DNA from: CAZWDO01 sp964632485 [NCBI: uncultured bacterium]
GTDB lineage: Bacteria; JAGOEH01
Reading direction: 5' to 3'
Length of the DNA stretch: 64,000 bases
Assembly: GCA_964632485.1 (NCBI GenBank)
Contig: CAZWDO010000012.1
Span: 59,622-123,621 of the forward strand
Shown here: piece by piece, positions 63,057 to 64,000 of the stretch
Position numbering within the stretch: the stretch's first letter is position 1
Layout of the letters: every line of letters begins with the position of its first letter
Notes under the pieces: model-generated
Told to the model about the DNA's origin: nothing
The model's database searches: none
What the model saw: the letters and a program-made list of their open reading frames with translations, nothing else
Made by a program: the position numbers and the translations under genes

Positions 63057-63343
63057 ATTTAGTTGTCCTCTCTTTAAAAATAATATATCCGTCATCTACG
63101 TCAATATGATCCGAGATGGTTGGGCATTTTGTTTTAAGCAGAAAAAACATGTCGGTTGCAATCAGATAAACCTTCAAAATTCCCCTCTCCTTTACTTATT
63201 ACAAGACCGGAAGTGTTGAAAATTTCAAGAAATTCAGGAGCGCTCTGATTGAGAATAATGTCCGGAGACTTGCATCCTGAATCAATTAATTCGGCTACTT
63301 CATCTAACCCTGATTTAATAATTGTTAAAATTGGCGATCTCTT
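63049..63343 (-). pseudogene. DUF89 (ARMT1-like) phosphatase remnant, 5'-truncated and frameshifted
   Basis: Reading the minus strand from 63343 gives ILTIIKSGLDEVAELIDSGC and then FNTSGLVISKGEGNFEGLSD, the C-terminal motif of DUF89 damage-control phosphatases. The frame breaks in a six-T run (63147-63142 on the minus strand). In the next frame it continues FFLLKTKCPTISDHIDVDDG up to a stop at 63049, overlapping the radical SAM start by 8 nt. The N-terminal two thirds, with the metal site, are absent; a TAG precedes 63343 in frame. It was probably once an intact gene in an operon with the radical SAM gene. Confidence 0.8.
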
Positions 63344-63780
63344 CTAGTTGTTACTATTTACAACATTTTGGGGATTAATAGGTAACATTCTGTAAACTTT
63401 TTTTAATTTTCATTCTGATTAATAATAATACATAAACTTATTTGTGTCAAGTATTTTTTTATTATTGAATTGCAAAATACGGATACCATTTTTTTCCAGA
63501 ATGACATGGTTAATTCAATCTGCTCCTATGCTTGCCATTCTACTGTTTTTAAGAAAATTGCGACCCGTCGGTTCAGGGTGTCTATTTCCTCTGCTCTTCA
63601 GCCCGTCATGTATGATGGGTGTCTAGCCGTCCCTCCCATTGTTTATTAAGCGCAGCGATGCTGGACAACGGTTTATGTAAGGGGGACGTTTATGCGAAAT
63701 ATGCAGACGCATTAAATCAATCTCCTTATCCAGACCCAAGTCCGATAAAACTTGCGCTAATTGACCGTAAAACTCAAACT
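63344..63780. other. Non-coding, decayed region
   Basis: I see no intact gene. On the minus strand 63624-63780 is open without a start codon (beginning RKLKFEFYGQLAQVLSDLGL), perhaps another remnant. Short plus-strand frames here are antisense to it and look like chance. A small hairpin CCCGTCAT/ATGATGGG lies at 63602-63619. Confidence 0.4.
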
Positions 63781-63924
63781 TCAGTTTTCGTTATATTGAC
63801 CACATTCCATAAGTGAAATATCCAAAGGCGCGTATTTTTCACCCATTTCCTTAAAATGCGTATCATAAGCGCTATCCCTCGATGTTTTCAACGCCTTTTG
63901 GGAGTTGAAAACAAGAGAAGTTTC
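63781..63924 (-). pseudogene. Fragment of an NAPE-PLD-like metallo-beta-lactamase-fold hydrolase
   Basis: The minus strand reads SAYDTHFKEMGEKYAPLDIS and LMECGQYNE followed by a stop. This matches the conserved segment of UlaG/NAPE-PLD-like hydrolases in which a metal Asp loop (usually GDSGY) is followed by HFKEIGEKFGPFD and ECGQYN. The Gly-Asp of the loop is replaced (SRDSAY), sequence before it is unrelated and the frame stops at 63781. It is a decayed internal fragment. Confidence 0.6.
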
Positions 63925-64000
63925 TATTTTTCATATTTATAATTGAACATAGATTTTCACGGACAGAAATACCCGTAGTAGAATTGTAATGCAAATTTGT

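Noticed and set aside
63057-63095. In-frame upstream ATG (63095) as start of the radical SAM gene
   Set aside because: That stretch is the DUF89 reading frame shifted; the ATG at 63056 has the ribosome site and the conserved family start.
63444-63816. Short plus-strand open frames near the right edge
   Set aside because: They lie antisense to coding remnants, have no ribosome sites and match no family.

Overview
The window looks like chromosomal DNA of an uncultured or little-studied Gram-negative bacterium of moderate-to-low GC, probably in the FCB / Calditrichota / KSB1-like neighbourhood. The reasons are a DUF2723 membrane protein fused to TPRs, a YXWGXW lipoprotein, a glgA/glgC glycogen pathway and a mixed ribosome-binding and codon style; this placement is an inference and no rRNA is present to test it. 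Housekeeping promoters are unusually easy to read: several gaps carry TTGACA - 16 to 18 bases - TATAAT or TATATT in the right place for the neighbouring gene. No tRNA, rRNA, intact IS element or CRISPR array was seen.

Left part (1-26.9 kb) is mostly core metabolism and information processing. A minus-strand operon holds an AmpG-like MFS transporter, glycogen synthase and phosphoglucose isomerase (cut by the window edge). Then come a Met/Cys/His-rich Spy/CpxP-like periplasmic protein, two helical hypotheticals, a small lipoprotein, a GT4 glycosyltransferase, gcvT-ftsK (coupled by TAATG, behind a structured leader), glgC-recG-response regulator-ruvA-aroB-aroQ, a CHASE/PAS histidine kinase, nagA with a HerA-like ATPase, a YXWGXW lipoprotein, a GNAT-histone deacetylase fusion and cstA.

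Middle part (27.3-39.4 kb) is the accessory highlight. A secreted protein carries twelve perfect 16-residue glycine-rich repeats. Next to it is a complete ribosomal-peptide (RiPP) gene cluster of the nitrile-hydratase-leader / NHLM-export type. On the minus strand lie a 129-residue precursor with a canonical NHLP leader and a novel Gly/Ser/Asn/Asp-rich, four-cysteine core, a methyltransferase-radical SAM-SPASM fusion enzyme and an unrecognised 378-residue protein. Divergently on the plus strand lie a short HlyD-like adaptor, a C39 peptidase/ABC exporter and a second NHLM ABC transporter. The peptide is expected to be modified (probably Cys thioethers), cut after an Ala-Gly site by the C39 domain and exported. 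cysK follows.

Right part (39.5-64 kb) has a three-gene operon with a sarcosine-oxidase/opine-oxidase-like flavoenzyme pair and a PHP phosphatase; a CAP-domain protein; a hybrid sensor kinase with a periplasmic binding domain; an operon of ParA-like ATPase, HAD phosphatase, TatD nuclease and SLC12-type transporter (the last with an N-terminal 1-nt frameshift); a methyltransferase-TetR pair; the DUF2723 protein with serC; a sodium:solute symporter; and a more AT-rich tail with an endonuclease V-like glycosylase, a radical SAM protein and decaying gene remnants (DUF89 phosphatase, metallo-beta-lactamase-fold hydrolase).
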